The notes: a model not told the origin generated them from the letters alone. Shown: positions 1-8,256, counted from the first letter of the stretch. The stretch is 32,083 nt of DNA from Prochlorococcaceae cyanobacterium jk18x22bins.40 (GCA_022826155.1 JAJDVL010000009.1:1-32083); one strand, 5' to 3'. Program-made: numbers and translations.

Positions 1-1
1 C

Positions 2-133
2 CTGTTTTTCTATGTGAAGCAGATGTTTGGCTACAGCAAGACCCGCTACCGTGGCCTGTCGAAGAACGAGAATCGGCTGGCCCTGCTTCTTGGATTCGCC
101 AATTTACTGCGTGGGGAATCCTGTATGGCATGA
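2..133 (+). mobile_element. IS5-type transposase, C-terminal fragment
   Basis: The frame from base 2 encodes 43 residues before TGA at 131-133, and the gene continues upstream of the window. The visible end reads FGYSKTRYRGLSKNENRL followed by a hydrophobic ALLLGFANLL stretch. This is the usual C-terminal signature of IS5-family DDE transposases, where the Y...R...G...N...L pattern lies in the last catalytic helix. No terminal inverted repeat or target duplication could be paired because the other end is outside the window, so whether the full element is intact cannot be judged. Confidence 0.8.
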
Positions 134-232
134 TCCTCATAATAGAGCAGGTGTGCTGATTGAGCTGAATCAGCCAAAAATCAGACCATGCAACAAGGCT
201 TATGACTCCTGTTAGCCAGCTTTGAGGAGCAT

Positions 233-283
233 ATGTCACGAATCACAATCCAAGATCTTGAATGCCACCCCCTTGTGGGCTAA
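233..283 (+). CDS. Possible 16-residue peptide ORF (uncertain)
   Basis: A short ORF, MSRITIQDLECHPLVG then TAA, follows a strong Shine-Dalgarno-like GAGGAG only three bases before its ATG. Most genes in this window lack so good a site. The ITIQDLE start faintly recalls the beginnings of some ribosomally made peptide leaders, but the peptide is very short and no processing or modification gene is visible nearby. It sits 21 bases before the next small ORF, so it could also be a translated upstream leader. It may be chance sequence beside an IS end. Confidence 0.2.
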   Translation: MSRITIQDLECHPLVG

Positions 284-304
284 TTCAGAGGTTCCTTAGG
301 CAAT

Positions 305-508
305 ATGACCATTTTGAAGACAAACTACAATCGTGATCTTAGTCATTCAGGTTATGATAAAAAGCAATTGACCTATGGGAAGAGTGACTTCGTCACCACC
401 AGAAATCTGGCAGACAAATATGACCAATGGACGGTGGAGAAGATCTGCGCCAATCAAAGGTGGATGGCCAAGCAGGCGACAGCAGTCTGGACAGTGAACT
501 TTCCCTGA
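305..508 (+). CDS. Hypothetical 67-residue protein
   Basis: An ATG-started ORF of 67 codons, charged and soluble, with no membrane segment. The middle reads NLADKYDQWTVEKICANQRW, which looks more protein-like than most shadow ORFs. It ends 43 bases before the convergent pstB stop. The DNA is less GC-rich than the pst genes, consistent with acquired or decaying sequence. I do not recognise a family. It may be a real small gene, a gene remnant separated by the neighbouring IS, or chance; the opposite strand is also open here but only as an extension out of frame with pstB. Confidence 0.3.
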   Translation: MTILKTNYNRDLSHSGYDKKQLTYGKSDFVTTRNLADKYDQWTVEKICANQRWMAKQATAVWTVNFP

Positions 509-551
509 TAAGGCCATACTGCCCCCAATATCCAGCTCGAATTCTTTCGGG

Positions 552-1346
552 TCACCCAAATCGACCAGTGACGTATTCTTTGGTGTCCTTGGATTTGGGA
601 TTGTTAAATATTTCTCCAGTCTCGTTATACTCCGCCAAGTAGCCCACCTTGCCGTCACTTCCTTCCACTTCAACAGCATTATAAAAAGCAGTCATGTCGG
701 AAACCCGCACAGCCTGTTGCATATTGTGGGTCACAATCACAATTGTAAAATTCTGCTTAAGGGCGTGGAGGGTGTCTTCCACCTTGAGGGTGGAGATGGG
801 ATCCAGGGCGGAACATGGTTCATCCATTAGAATCACCTCCGGCTCCACGGCAATGGCGCGGGCGATGCAGAGACGTTGCTGTTGTCCCCCCGAAAGGGAA
901 AGACCGCTTTCCTGGAGCTTGTCCTTGCACTCGTCCCACACGGCGGCCCGGCGCAGGGAGGTTTCCACCAGCTCGTCCATGTCCCCCTTGAACCCGTTGA
1001 TGCGCGCCCCAAAGGCAATGTTCTCGTAGATGGTTTTGGGGAAAGGATTGGGCTTCTGAAACACCATGCCGATATGCCGCCGCACCTCCACTGGATCCAC
1101 GCGAGGACCGTACAGGTCTTGACCATGAAATAGCACTTTGCCCTTCATGCTGAAGGACTCGATCAGGTCGTTCATGCGGTTAAAACACCGCAGCACCGTA
1201 GACTTCCCACAGCCGGACGGTCCAATGAAGGCGGTCACCTTGTGCTTGGGAATGTCCAGGAAAACATTCCTGACAGCCGCGAACGTCCCATAGCTGATGG
1301 TGACGTTGTCACAACTGATGATGGGGTCGGCAATGGAGGGCGTCAT
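552..1346 (-). CDS. pstB: Phosphate ABC transporter ATP-binding protein PstB
   Basis: 264 residues, the normal PstB length. It is the cytoplasmic ATPase that powers the PstSCA phosphate importer. Walker [10 protein letters not shown] is at about residues 42-50, a Q-loop FQKPNPFP follows near 96-103, the ABC signature LSGGQQQR is at about 151-158, Walker B VILMDEP at 171-177, and the H-loop VTHN lies near 206. The C-terminus is complete (YVTGRFG). It is the last gene of a pstS-pstC-pstA-pstB run, 24 bases after pstA. The ATG at 1346 is well placed although no Shine-Dalgarno is evident. No phoU follows; an AT-richer stretch and an IS fragment do. Confidence 0.97.
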   Translation of the reverse strand: MTPSIADPIISCDNVTISYGTFAAVRNVFLDIPKHKVTAFIGPSGCGKSTVLRCFNRMNDLIESFSMKGKVLFHGQDLYGPRVDPVEVRRHIGMVFQKPNPFPKTIYENIAFGARINGFKGDMDELVETSLRRAAVWDECKDKLQESGLSLSGGQQQRLCIARAIAVEPEVILMDEPCSALDPISTLKVEDTLHALKQNFTIVIVTHNMQQAVRVSDMTAFYNAVEVEGSDGKVGYLAEYNETGEIFNNPKSKDTKEYVTGRFG

Positions 1347-1370
1347 GGTGTGGGGTGGGAGGAGAAGAGG

Positions 1371-2282
1371 TCAGGAAGCGGAGAAGCGCGCCAGCCAGCG
1401 GGCCAACAGGTTGGCCGCCAGAATCATCACCACAAGAATGAACGACGCCGCCCATGCCAGTTGCACCTGGGGCACGAAGGGCATGATGCCGAAGTTGTAA
1501 ATCTGGACGGACATGGTGGCCGTGGGGGCCAGAAGGCCCAGCCCTGACAACCAGTCGGGCCAGAAGGGGGAAAACAGCGCCGTAAAGATCAGTGGAGCGG
1601 TTTCTCCAGCGGCTCGGGCAATGCCCAGCACCACCCCCGTAGCAATGGGGGAGATAGCTGCTGGCAACACCACGCGGGTAATGGTGATAAACCGGGAGGC
1701 GCCAATGCCCAAGGACCCCATGCGCAACTCCTGGGACACCAGCTTGAGTCCTTCGTCGGTGGTCTTGACAATGGTGGGCAACATCAACACGGCCAGCGCC
1801 AGAGACCCCGCCATGGCCGAGAAGGACTCGCCCCAGAGAATGCGGGTGTTCACCACCAGGGCATAGATAAACAAACCACAGATGATGGAGGGGACGCCAG
1901 CTAAAACGTTGACACCAAAGCGAATGGACTGGGCAAACCAACCCGTCTTGGCCACCTCCGCCAGATAGATGCCGCCCCCTACGCCAACGGGAACGGCCAC
2001 CAGTGCCGCCACGCCAGTCACCATGGCGGTGCCGATGACGGCATTGCCCATGCCCATGGGCTCGGACAATCCCGGCGGCGGCGGCAGTTCGGTGAAGATG
2101 GCAGGGGTGATGGCTCCTCCCCCCTTGTAGAGCACGTACAGAATGACGACCACCAGGGGCAGCACCGCCATGGCGGAAAACAGTGCCGCCAGCAGATTCA
2201 TGGCCCGATTCCAGAGGTTGCGCGGGGCGTAGAGGTTGTAGTTCAACCCCGAGGCCGCCAGAGGATGTTGAGTGGTGGTCAT
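1371..2282 (-). CDS. pstA: Phosphate ABC transporter permease PstA
   Basis: 303 residues, a typical PstA length. An inner-membrane permease with about six hydrophobic helices, the first near residues 30-50 (LLAALFSAMAVLPLVVVILY). The binding-protein-dependent permease core includes GVPSIICGLFIYALV and the coupling region EGLKLVSQELRMGSLGIGAS, which contacts PstB. A third landmark, GIARAAGETAPLIFTALFSP, is the conserved G(I/L)xRAxGET(A/M) segment of Pst permeases. ATG at 2282 starts only four bases after the pstC stop, indicating tight cotranscription. It forms the membrane channel with PstC. Confidence 0.97.
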   Translation of the reverse strand: MTTTQHPLAASGLNYNLYAPRNLWNRAMNLLAALFSAMAVLPLVVVILYVLYKGGGAITPAIFTELPPPPGLSEPMGMGNAVIGTAMVTGVAALVAVPVGVGGGIYLAEVAKTGWFAQSIRFGVNVLAGVPSIICGLFIYALVVNTRILWGESFSAMAGSLALAVLMLPTIVKTTDEGLKLVSQELRMGSLGIGASRFITITRVVLPAAISPIATGVVLGIARAAGETAPLIFTALFSPFWPDWLSGLGLLAPTATMSVQIYNFGIMPFVPQVQLAWAASFILVVMILAANLLARWLARFSAS

Positions 2283-2286
2283 GCCG

Positions 2287-3324
2287 TTAGTCGTATTTCA
2301 AGGCAAGCCGTTTGACGATAAACTGGGCGCAGATGTTCACCAGGAAGGTGAGGATCATCAGCACCAAGGCCGCGTAGTACAGGGCGGACACTTGAATATC
2401 GTCTGCCTCGCCGAACTGATTTGCCAGCAGGGAGGCGATGGTGCTGCTGGGGGCAAACCAACTGGTGCTCAGCTTGGTGGAGTTGCCAATGATCATGGTC
2501 ACAGCCATGGTTTCCCCGAGGGCGCGCCCCAGAGCCAACATGGTGCCCCCCACGATGCCGGAAATGGCAGCCGGGATGAGTACCTGGAAGATGCTGGTCC
2601 AGCGGGTGGCCCCAACGGCGTAGGCCCCTTGACGCAACTCCGGGGGCACCTGGTTGAGGGAATCCCGGGAGACGGCCGTGATGATGGGCAGCAGCATCAC
2701 CACCAGAATCAAGGAGGCCATGGCCAGATTGGGGCCACCGGGTTGCGTGCCGAAGAAGGGGAGCCAGCCCAGATAGGTATGCAGCGGTGTGAACACCGCC
2801 AGGAAGCCGTTGAGCATGGCCATGGCCCAAAGCCCTAGCACCACGGAGGGAATGGCGGCCAAAAGCTCCACCATGAAGCCAATGGTGGTTCTCAGCTTTT
2901 GGGGCAGGAAATCTTCCGTCAGGAAAATGGCGGTACCCACCCCCAGGGGCACGGCCAGTAGCAGCGCCAGGGCCGACGTCATCAGAGTGCCGTAGATGGG
3001 CGTCAGCGCTCCGTAATCATTGCGGACGGGATTCCAACTGCTGTCGGCCAAAAAGCCCAGGCCAAAATGGGGAATGGCTCCCCAGCGCACCCCGAACGTC
3101 TCTTCGTCGTTCCAGGCGGCGATGCCTTGCCAGATGGAGTCCGGATTCCAAGGCAGGAGGCTGGAGAGATCCCCTTGAAACACCGCCTGGAAGCCCACCG
3201 TGAAAAAAATTCCGAACACCGTCAGACTCACGACGGAGGCGAGGACGGCCGTCGTGCGAATGAAGGCGCTGTCAACCAGTCTCTCTGTCCAGGGACGCTT
3301 CTTGTGGGTGAACATGGGTGCCAT
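2287..3324 (-). CDS. pstC: Phosphate ABC transporter permease PstC
   Basis: About 345 residues from the ATG at 3324 (MAPMFTHKKRPW...). The open frame extends to 3435, but that would overlap the end of pstS and add an atypical leader, so the internal ATG is preferred; another ATG at 3315 is also possible. The first membrane helix is near residues 22-45. The permease motif LAAIPSVVLGLWAM and the coupling segment SLNQVPPELRQGAYAVGATR are clear, followed by LALGRALGETMAVTMIIGNS, the PstC counterpart of the PstA RAxGET segment. It pairs with PstA in the inner membrane. The 91 bases separating it from pstS contain an imperfect hairpin. Confidence 0.95.
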   Translation of the reverse strand: MAPMFTHKKRPWTERLVDSAFIRTTAVLASVVSLTVFGIFFTVGFQAVFQGDLSSLLPWNPDSIWQGIAAWNDEETFGVRWGAIPHFGLGFLADSSWNPVRNDYGALTPIYGTLMTSALALLLAVPLGVGTAIFLTEDFLPQKLRTTIGFMVELLAAIPSVVLGLWAMAMLNGFLAVFTPLHTYLGWLPFFGTQPGGPNLAMASLILVVMLLPIITAVSRDSLNQVPPELRQGAYAVGATRWTSIFQVLIPAAISGIVGGTMLALGRALGETMAVTMIIGNSTKLSTSWFAPSSTIASLLANQFGEADDIQVSALYYAALVLMILTFLVNICAQFIVKRLALKYD

Positions 3325-3359
3325 AACGATGCCGTGCCTGCCGGAGATCTTGACCCAGA

Positions 3360-3382
3360 GGCTTTGCCCGGGCAGCAAGGCC
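3360..3382 (-). other. Imperfect hairpin between pstS and pstC
   Basis: On the transcribed strand, GGCCTTGC and GCAAAGCC can form an eight-pair stem with one C-A mismatch around a seven-base loop. It lies in the pstS-pstC gap with no T-run after it. Such intercistronic hairpins can stabilise the upstream message and favour binding-protein production, but here this is inference from position only. Confidence 0.25.
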
Positions 3383-3415
3383 GGAGCGCTTGCCCCAGCC
3401 TTGCCATGGTGTAGC

Positions 3416-4411
3416 TCAGCGCCGCAAGGAGGCAACGGCAGCCTTGGACTTGGCTACCACGCTGTCGGGCAAAGGCACGTAACCGAGGGAGTCGCTAATG
3501 GCCTGGGCTTTGTCCGAGAGCATATAGTTGAAGGTCTGCTTCAGGGCGTCCAGCTTGGAGCCGTTGCCAGTCTGGTAAGCCAGAACCCAGGTGAGGGACA
3601 CAATGGGGAAGGAATTGGCGCCGGCAGGGTTGGCGTCCGTCCCCCGCAACTGATCATCCAGAACGATCTTGGACAGACCCTCAGCGGCAGTGGCGGCGCT
3701 GGGCTTCACGTAGTTGCCGTCCTTGTTCTGGAGGGCAGCCGTCTGCAGGCCGGAGCGCTGCACGTAGCCGTAGTTCACGTAGCCAATGGTGCCCACCTTG
3801 TTCCGGATCAGGCCAGCCACACCGGAGTTGCCCTTGCCGCCCACGCCAACGGACCACTCGACAGTTTTACCAGCACCCACCTTGTCTTTCCATGCCGAGG
3901 AAAAAGCCGAGAGGGATTTGGTGAAGCCTGCGGTGGTGCCGGAACCGTCGGAGCGGTGGGCTACGGTAAGGCTACCAGGGGCACAACCCAGGGCGGACCA
4001 GTTGGTGATGGTTCCCATGAAGATACCTACAACCTGGCTCTGGCTGAGCCTGAGGTCACAACCAGGCTTGTTGTAGGCCACCGCAATGGCGCCGCCGGTC
4101 ATGGGGATTTGCACCACGCCACGGCGTACCTTGGCCACTTTTGCGTCGTCCATGGCAGAGTCCGACGCGCCAAAGTCCACGTCGTTATTGGTAAACAGCT
4201 TAACGCCGGTGCCGGAACCCGTGGCTTGGTAATTGACCTGGGGACCACCATCAGCGGCCAGGTCCTTGAACCAGCGTTCATAGATGGGAGCGGGGAACGT
4301 GGCGCCAGCGCCATCAAGACGGGTCTGTGCCAGAGAAGGCGCGGAGAAAGCAGTCACAGCGGCAAATAGCCCTGCACTGGCTGCAGTGAGGGTCTTTGCG
4401 AGGACAGACAT
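3416..4411 (-). CDS. pstS: Phosphate-binding periplasmic protein PstS
   Basis: 331 residues. An N-terminal signal peptide (about residues 1-28, ending APSLA before QTRLDGAG) directs it to the periplasm. The mature start GAGATFPAPIYERWF, the phosphate-contacting GSGTG segment, DFGASDSAM and RSDGSGTTAGFTKSL are hallmark PstS phosphate-pocket motifs. The family binds inorganic phosphate with high affinity and hands it to PstC/PstA. First gene of the operon, divergent from dnaK. A Pho-box-like octamer lies 60-70 bases upstream of the ATG, suggesting induction under phosphate starvation through PhoB/SphR. Confidence 0.97.
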   Translation of the reverse strand: MSVLAKTLTAASAGLFAAVTAFSAPSLAQTRLDGAGATFPAPIYERWFKDLAADGGPQVNYQATGSGTGVKLFTNNDVDFGASDSAMDDAKVAKVRRGVVQIPMTGGAIAVAYNKPGCDLRLSQSQVVGIFMGTITNWSALGCAPGSLTVAHRSDGSGTTAGFTKSLSAFSSAWKDKVGAGKTVEWSVGVGGKGNSGVAGLIRNKVGTIGYVNYGYVQRSGLQTAALQNKDGNYVKPSAATAAEGLSKIVLDDQLRGTDANPAGANSFPIVSLTWVLAYQTGNGSKLDALKQTFNYMLSDKAQAISDSLGYVPLPDSVVAKSKAAVASLRR

Positions 4412-4471
4412 GGAAAAGTTTTTGAGAAGTGGAAGGTAAAGTCTTCTCGCAACGCAAGTTAGGGGGACAGG

Positions 4472-4479
4472 AGGTTAAG
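4472..4479 (-). promoter_or_regulatory. Candidate Pho box upstream of pstS
   Basis: On the minus strand this reads CTTAACCT, the repeat unit of cyanobacterial Pho boxes bound by SphR/PhoB. It lies about 60 bases before the pstS start. Known functional boxes have two or three copies at 11-base spacing. Here I see one perfect copy and only a poorly phased partial match (CCCTAACT) downstream, so this is a candidate rather than a firm site. Confidence 0.45.
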
Positions 4480-4539
4480 TTTCCAGACCCAGCACCTTAA
4501 GGGATTACTATGGCTTCCCTGTGGTTCGTTAAATACCAT

Positions 4540-4557
4540 GGTTGCTGTTCAGCAACC
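4540..4557. promoter_or_regulatory. Perfect inverted repeat in the pstS-dnaK divergent region
   Basis: GGTTGCTG-TT-CAGCAACC, eight-base arms separated by two bases, sits 64 bases before the preferred dnaK ATG and about 130 bases before pstS. The near-palindromic form suits a dimeric regulator. It does not match CIRCE (TTAGCACTC-N9-GAGTGCTAA), the cyanobacterial LexA box or the Pho box. The regulator is unknown. Confidence 0.35.
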
Positions 4558-4620
4558 GACCATTGACCTCGCCGTTCCAGCGGTGGCTTAAGTACGGTGA
4601 ATCATCACGTGATCCGGTCG

Positions 4621-6846
4621 ATGGGTCGAGCCGTTGGAATCGATCTCGGGACCACAAACTCTGTTGTGGCTGTTCTGGAGGGGGGACGCCCCCAGGTGAT
4701 TGCCAATGCTGAAGGTTTGCGCACCACCCCCTCCACGGTAGGCTTCAGCAAGACGGGGGAGTTGCTGGTGGGTCGCCAGGCCCGGCGTCAACTGGTGCTC
4801 AGTCCCGGCAATACGTTTGCCAACCTGAAGCGCTTTATTGGCCGCCACTACGACGAGCTGGACGAGGTCTCCAAGGGCGTTCCCTACACAATTCGCCGCA
4901 ACGACCAGGGCAATATCCGCATCGTCTGTCCGGCCACGGAGCGGGAGTATGCCCCGGAGGAGTTGGTGGCCTCCATTCTCCGCAAGCTGGTGGACGATGC
5001 CACCACCTACCTGGGGGAACCCGTTGAAGCGGGGGTGATCACCGTGCCTGCCTATTTCAACGACTCCCAGCGCCAGGCGACCCGTGATGCCGGCCGCTTG
5101 GCGGGCATTGAGGTGTTGCGCATCCTTAACGAGCCCACCGCCGCGGCACTGGCCTGTGGGTTTGACCGCAAGTCAGCCCGCTGTGTGCTGGTGTTCGACC
5201 TGGGGGGCGGCACGTTTGATGTTTCTCTGCTGCGCATTCGCAACGGGGTCTTTGACGTGAAAGCCACCAGCGGCGACACCCAATTGGGGGGCAACGACTT
5301 TGACCAGCGCATTGTGGACTGGCTGGCGGATCAATTTCAGGCCAACCACGACGTGAACCTGCGCCGGGATCGCCAGGCCCTGCAACGGCTTCTGGACGGA
5401 GCCGAGAAAGCCAAGCAGGAGTTGTCGGGGGTGCGTCTGACCAATGTTTCCCTTCCCTTCATTTCCACGGGTGCGGACGGACCGTTGCACCTGGAGTGTG
5501 AGCTGTCCCGGCGCATCTTTGAGGAGCTCTGCCCGGACTTGGTGGATCGGCTGTTGCGGCCGGTGCGCCGGTGCCTTCAGGATGCACGGGTCGCAGCCGA
5601 AGACATTGACGACGTGATTCTGGTGGGGGGCTCCACCCGGATGCCCATGGTGCAACAACTGGTGCGCACCATCGTGCCCCGGGAGCCCAATCAAGGTCAT
5701 AATCCCGACGAGGTGGTGGCCCTGGGAGCCGCCATCCAGGCCGGCATTCTGCGGGGGGAGCTGCGGGACTTCCTCCTCAACGACGTCACCCCCCTCTCCG
5801 TTGGCCTGGAAACCATGGGTGGCGTGATGAAGCCTCTGATTCCCCGCAACACCCCCATTCCCGTCCGCAAGTCCGACACCTTCAGCACGTCGGAAGCCAA
5901 CCAGTCCTCCGTGGAAATCAACGTGCTGCAAGGGGAGCGACAGATGGCCTGTGACAACAAGTCTCTCGGGCGTTTTCGTCTCTCGGGCATTCCACCGGCT
6001 CCCCGGGGTGTTCCCCAGGTGCAGGTGGCTTTTGACGTGGACGCCAACGGCATCCTTCAGGTCTCTGCCATGGATCGCTCCACGGGGCGCAAGCAGACCG
6101 TCTCCATTCAGAACAGCTCCACCCTGAGTGAGCAGGAGATTCAACGCATCCTTAAAGACGCGGAAAACCGCGCTGCGGACGACCGACGCCAGCGCACTGC
6201 AGTGAATCGGCGCAACCAGGCCGAGACGCTGTTGGCCCAGGCGGAGCGGCGTCTGCGGGACGTGGCGCTGGAGTTTGGCCCCTATGCAATGGAACGGCAA
6301 AAACAGGTGGTGAACGGAGCCAGCCGGGACCTGCAAGACTTGCTCCAGGATCCGGAGGCGTCACCAGGAGAACTGGACGAGGCGGCCGCGGTCCTGGAAG
6401 ACGCCCTGCGGGTGTTGAATCGCTGCCTCAGCCGGGAGAGCCGCCGCGAGGAGCGAGGCCCCCTACGGGGAATTCGCCGCACCATCGGCTCCCTGCGGGA
6501 CGAATTCTTTGCCGATGATGAGGAATGGGACGAGTGGTCCTCCAGGACCGGAGACAACCTGCGCTCCCAAGACGCCTGGGATCCGCCGGATCGCTCCGCT
6601 CAAGGTGGTCGGAACGCTCCGACGCCCTATGACCGGGAGTGGCAGGACGCCCCCGCAGCCTATGAACGCCGCCCGGCGCAACCCACGGAGGAGGATTGGG
6701 TCTCCCGGGACACGGACTGGGGACCCCGTCAACTGACAGCCGACGGAGGTGGGCGGCCCCGTCAGCCAACGGCAGAACCTCCTGAACCCAGTCCACGCCG
6801 TTGGTCGCCGGCCCAACTGGAAGCCGATCCCTGGGAGGATCCCTGA
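4621..6846 (+). CDS. dnaK: DnaK-type Hsp70 chaperone with long charged tail
   Basis: 741 residues from ATG 4621 (MGRAVGIDLGTTNS); an ATG at 4597 is in frame but adds residues before the conserved start. The ATPase domain shows GIDLGTTNSVV, VPAYFNDSQRQATRDAGRLA, ILNEPTAAALA, DLGGGTFDVS and ILVGGSTRMPMV. The substrate domain begins near LLNDVTPLSVGLET. The usual DnaK is about 640 residues. The extra C-terminal part, from roughly residue 615, is acidic then proline/arginine/aspartate rich and lacks the normal lid ending, as in the additional DnaK paralogues (DnaK1/DnaK3) of cyanobacteria. It ATP-dependently binds unfolded clients, with the adjacent DnaJ five bases downstream as the likely co-chaperone. 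Assignment to a specific cyanobacterial paralogue is inferred. Confidence 0.95.
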   Translation: MGRAVGIDLGTTNSVVAVLEGGRPQVIANAEGLRTTPSTVGFSKTGELLVGRQARRQLVLSPGNTFANLKRFIGRHYDELDEVSKGVPYTIRRNDQGNIRIVCPATEREYAPEELVASILRKLVDDATTYLGEPVEAGVITVPAYFNDSQRQATRDAGRLAGIEVLRILNEPTAAALACGFDRKSARCVLVFDLGGGTFDVSLLRIRNGVFDVKATSGDTQLGGNDFDQRIVDWLADQFQANHDVNLRRDRQALQRLLDGAEKAKQELSGVRLTNVSLPFISTGADGPLHLECELSRRIFEELCPDLVDRLLRPVRRCLQDARVAAEDIDDVILVGGSTRMPMVQQLVRTIVPREPNQGHNPDEVVALGAAIQAGILRGELRDFLLNDVTPLSVGLETMGGVMKPLIPRNTPIPVRKSDTFSTSEANQSSVEINVLQGERQMACDNKSLGRFRLSGIPPAPRGVPQVQVAFDVDANGILQVSAMDRSTGRKQTVSIQNSSTLSEQEIQRILKDAENRAADDRRQRTAVNRRNQAETLLAQAERRLRDVALEFGPYAMERQKQVVNGASRDLQDLLQDPEASPGELDEAAAVLEDALRVLNRCLSRESRREERGPLRGIRRTIGSLRDEFFADDEEWDEWSSRTGDNLRSQDAWDPPDRSAQGGRNAPTPYDREWQDAPAAYERRPAQPTEEDWVSRDTDWGPRQLTADGGGRPRQPTAEPPEPSPRRWSPAQLEADPWEDP

Positions 6847-6851
6847 AGGCT

Positions 6852-7766
6852 ATGGCTGGTCCCGACCAACGGGGAGGCGAGCCTGATGTTTGGGCCGTGC
6901 TGGGGCTCCAGCCTGGAGCGTCCGCAGCCGAGATCAAGCGCGCCTTTCGGCAACAGGCCAGGCGTTGGCACCCTGACCTGAACCCCGGCGATCCCACCGC
7001 TGAGGAGCGCTTCAAGTCCATCAATGCCGCCTATGCGATCCTCAGTGACCCGTCCCGTCAGCGGGCTTGGCGGCAAGGCGTTGACAGCGGCGCCAACGGG
7101 GAGGATCTCAGCGGCTTCCCGTCCTTTGAAGACTACCTGGCCCACCTGTTCGGGCGACAACATCCCGTGGATCGCTCCAGTGCGCCGCCCCCAGGCAGGG
7201 TTGAAGAAGTGGAGGCGCCCCCGCCAGCCCGGCCACCCACTCCACCACCGAAGCCGCCGGCAGCACCACCCAGCTCCCGATCTTGCCATGAGACTGCCCT
7301 GGCCCTCACCCCTCAACAGGCCTGGACAGGATCCCGACACGTGGTGGCCCTGCCCGACGGGACCCGCGTGGAGGTGCATACGCCCCCTGGCGCAGGGGAT
7401 GGTTGGCGTCTTCGTCTGGCCGGCGTTGCCCCGGATGGGGGGGACCATCTCTTGCGCCTCCACGTGCGCACCCGGGACGGCCTCCGCCTGGACGGCTTGC
7501 ATGTGCATTACCGTCTTGACGTCTCTCCTGCCGATGCGGTTCTGGGGATCCAGGTGACGGTGCCCAGCCTGCACGGTCCTGTGGAGTTGGAGGTTCCCCC
7601 CAAGTGCTCCAGTGGCCAATTGCTGCGACTGCGGCGCTGTGGCTTCTGCCCGGAGGACGACTGCGGAGACCAGATTGTGGAGTTGCGCATTGTCGTTCCG
7701 TCAACGTTGCCGGAAGAGGCCGTGGAACTGTACCGTCAACTCCAGGATTTGGAGTCCTCTTATTGA
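6852..7766 (+). CDS. dnaJ: DnaJ/CbpA-like J-domain co-chaperone
   Basis: 304 residues from ATG 6852 (MAGPDQRG), five bases after the dnaK stop; the frame is open upstream to 6801 but that part overlaps dnaK. The J domain occupies about residues 11-75, with the HPD triad at 40-42 (RRWHPDLNPGD) that stimulates Hsp70 ATPase. A proline-rich linker (about 115-155) replaces the Gly/Phe region. The C-terminal substrate-binding region begins near the ALTPQQAWTGS segment and carries DGTRVEVHTPPGAGDG. There is no four-repeat CxxCxGxG zinc finger, so it is a type II/III J protein. Tight coupling to dnaK suggests a dedicated pair. Confidence 0.93.
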   Translation: MAGPDQRGGEPDVWAVLGLQPGASAAEIKRAFRQQARRWHPDLNPGDPTAEERFKSINAAYAILSDPSRQRAWRQGVDSGANGEDLSGFPSFEDYLAHLFGRQHPVDRSSAPPPGRVEEVEAPPPARPPTPPPKPPAAPPSSRSCHETALALTPQQAWTGSRHVVALPDGTRVEVHTPPGAGDGWRLRLAGVAPDGGDHLLRLHVRTRDGLRLDGLHVHYRLDVSPADAVLGIQVTVPSLHGPVELEVPPKCSSGQLLRLRRCGFCPEDDCGDQIVELRIVVPSTLPEEAVELYRQLQDLESSY

Positions 7767-7812
7767 GGCAAGGGCATCCTGGTGAGAGAATTCAACAACT
7801 GCGTTATTGACG

Positions 7813-8256
7813 ATGGGCGTTCACGTCTTGCTGTTTGATGCCGGCACCCACGGCGAGGGCATTCACTCCATTGACCTCAAGGGTAAGACCGTTGTGCTGC
7901 TGTTTGAGGACGCGGACGACGCCGAGCGCTATGCCGAACTGCTGGAGGCTCAGGATTTTCCAAGCCCAACCGTGGAGACCATTGCCCGCGAAGAGGTGGA
8001 GCACTTCTGCCGTTGCAACGGTTATGAAGCCCGGATTGTTCCCCAAGGTTTTCGCCCCCGCTCCGAAGAGGACCGGCTGCTGCTCCTGCCGCCAGAACGC
8101 AATCTGGACGTGGAGAACTGGCAGCACCAACCGAAACCGCAAACCGCAGAGTCGGAGTCGGCCCCTGATGCCACCCAGGTGGAAGCCACCCAGGACCAGG
8201 GCGTCTGTGACCCCGAGTTGGACGACGTCCGGCGAAAGCTGGAGCGTCTGCTCTGA
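7813..8256 (+). CDS. DUF3110 family protein
   Basis: 147 residues from ATG 7813; an in-frame TTG at 7807 is an alternative. The N-terminal 90 residues match the cyanobacterial DUF3110 family pattern: VHVLLFDAGTHGEGIHS, KGKTVVLLFEDADDAERYA, LEAQDFPSPTVE, then a REEVEHFCRCNGYEARIVP segment. The C-terminal third is a low-complexity acidic, glutamine and proline rich tail ending in a short helix (DDVRRKLERLL). No catalytic motif is evident and the function is unknown. It follows dnaJ by 46 bases in the same direction and may share its transcript. It converges with mtnP. Confidence 0.85.
   Translation: MGVHVLLFDAGTHGEGIHSIDLKGKTVVLLFEDADDAERYAELLEAQDFPSPTVETIAREEVEHFCRCNGYEARIVPQGFRPRSEEDRLLLLPPERNLDVENWQHQPKPQTAESESAPDATQVEATQDQGVCDPELDDVRRKLERLL

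Larger units (their letters stand above)
134..551. other. AT-richer stretch after the IS fragment, with two small unassigned ORFs
   Basis: This 418-base gap lies between the IS5-type fragment and the convergent pstB end. It is visibly less GC-rich than its neighbours. It must include the right end of the IS element, whose exact terminus I could not locate. Two small plus-strand ORFs (233-283 and 305-508) are described separately. I see no RNA gene and no clear terminator for pstB here. Confidence 0.5.

Noticed and set aside
3325..3435. Longer PstC start at 3435
   Set aside because: It would overlap pstS and add an unconserved leader; the ATG at 3324 gives a family-like length.
5173..6336. 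387-codon open frame on the minus strand inside dnaK
   Set aside because: It is antisense to conserved Hsp70 motifs, rich in H, Q and G as expected of GC-rich shadow frames, and has no domain of its own.
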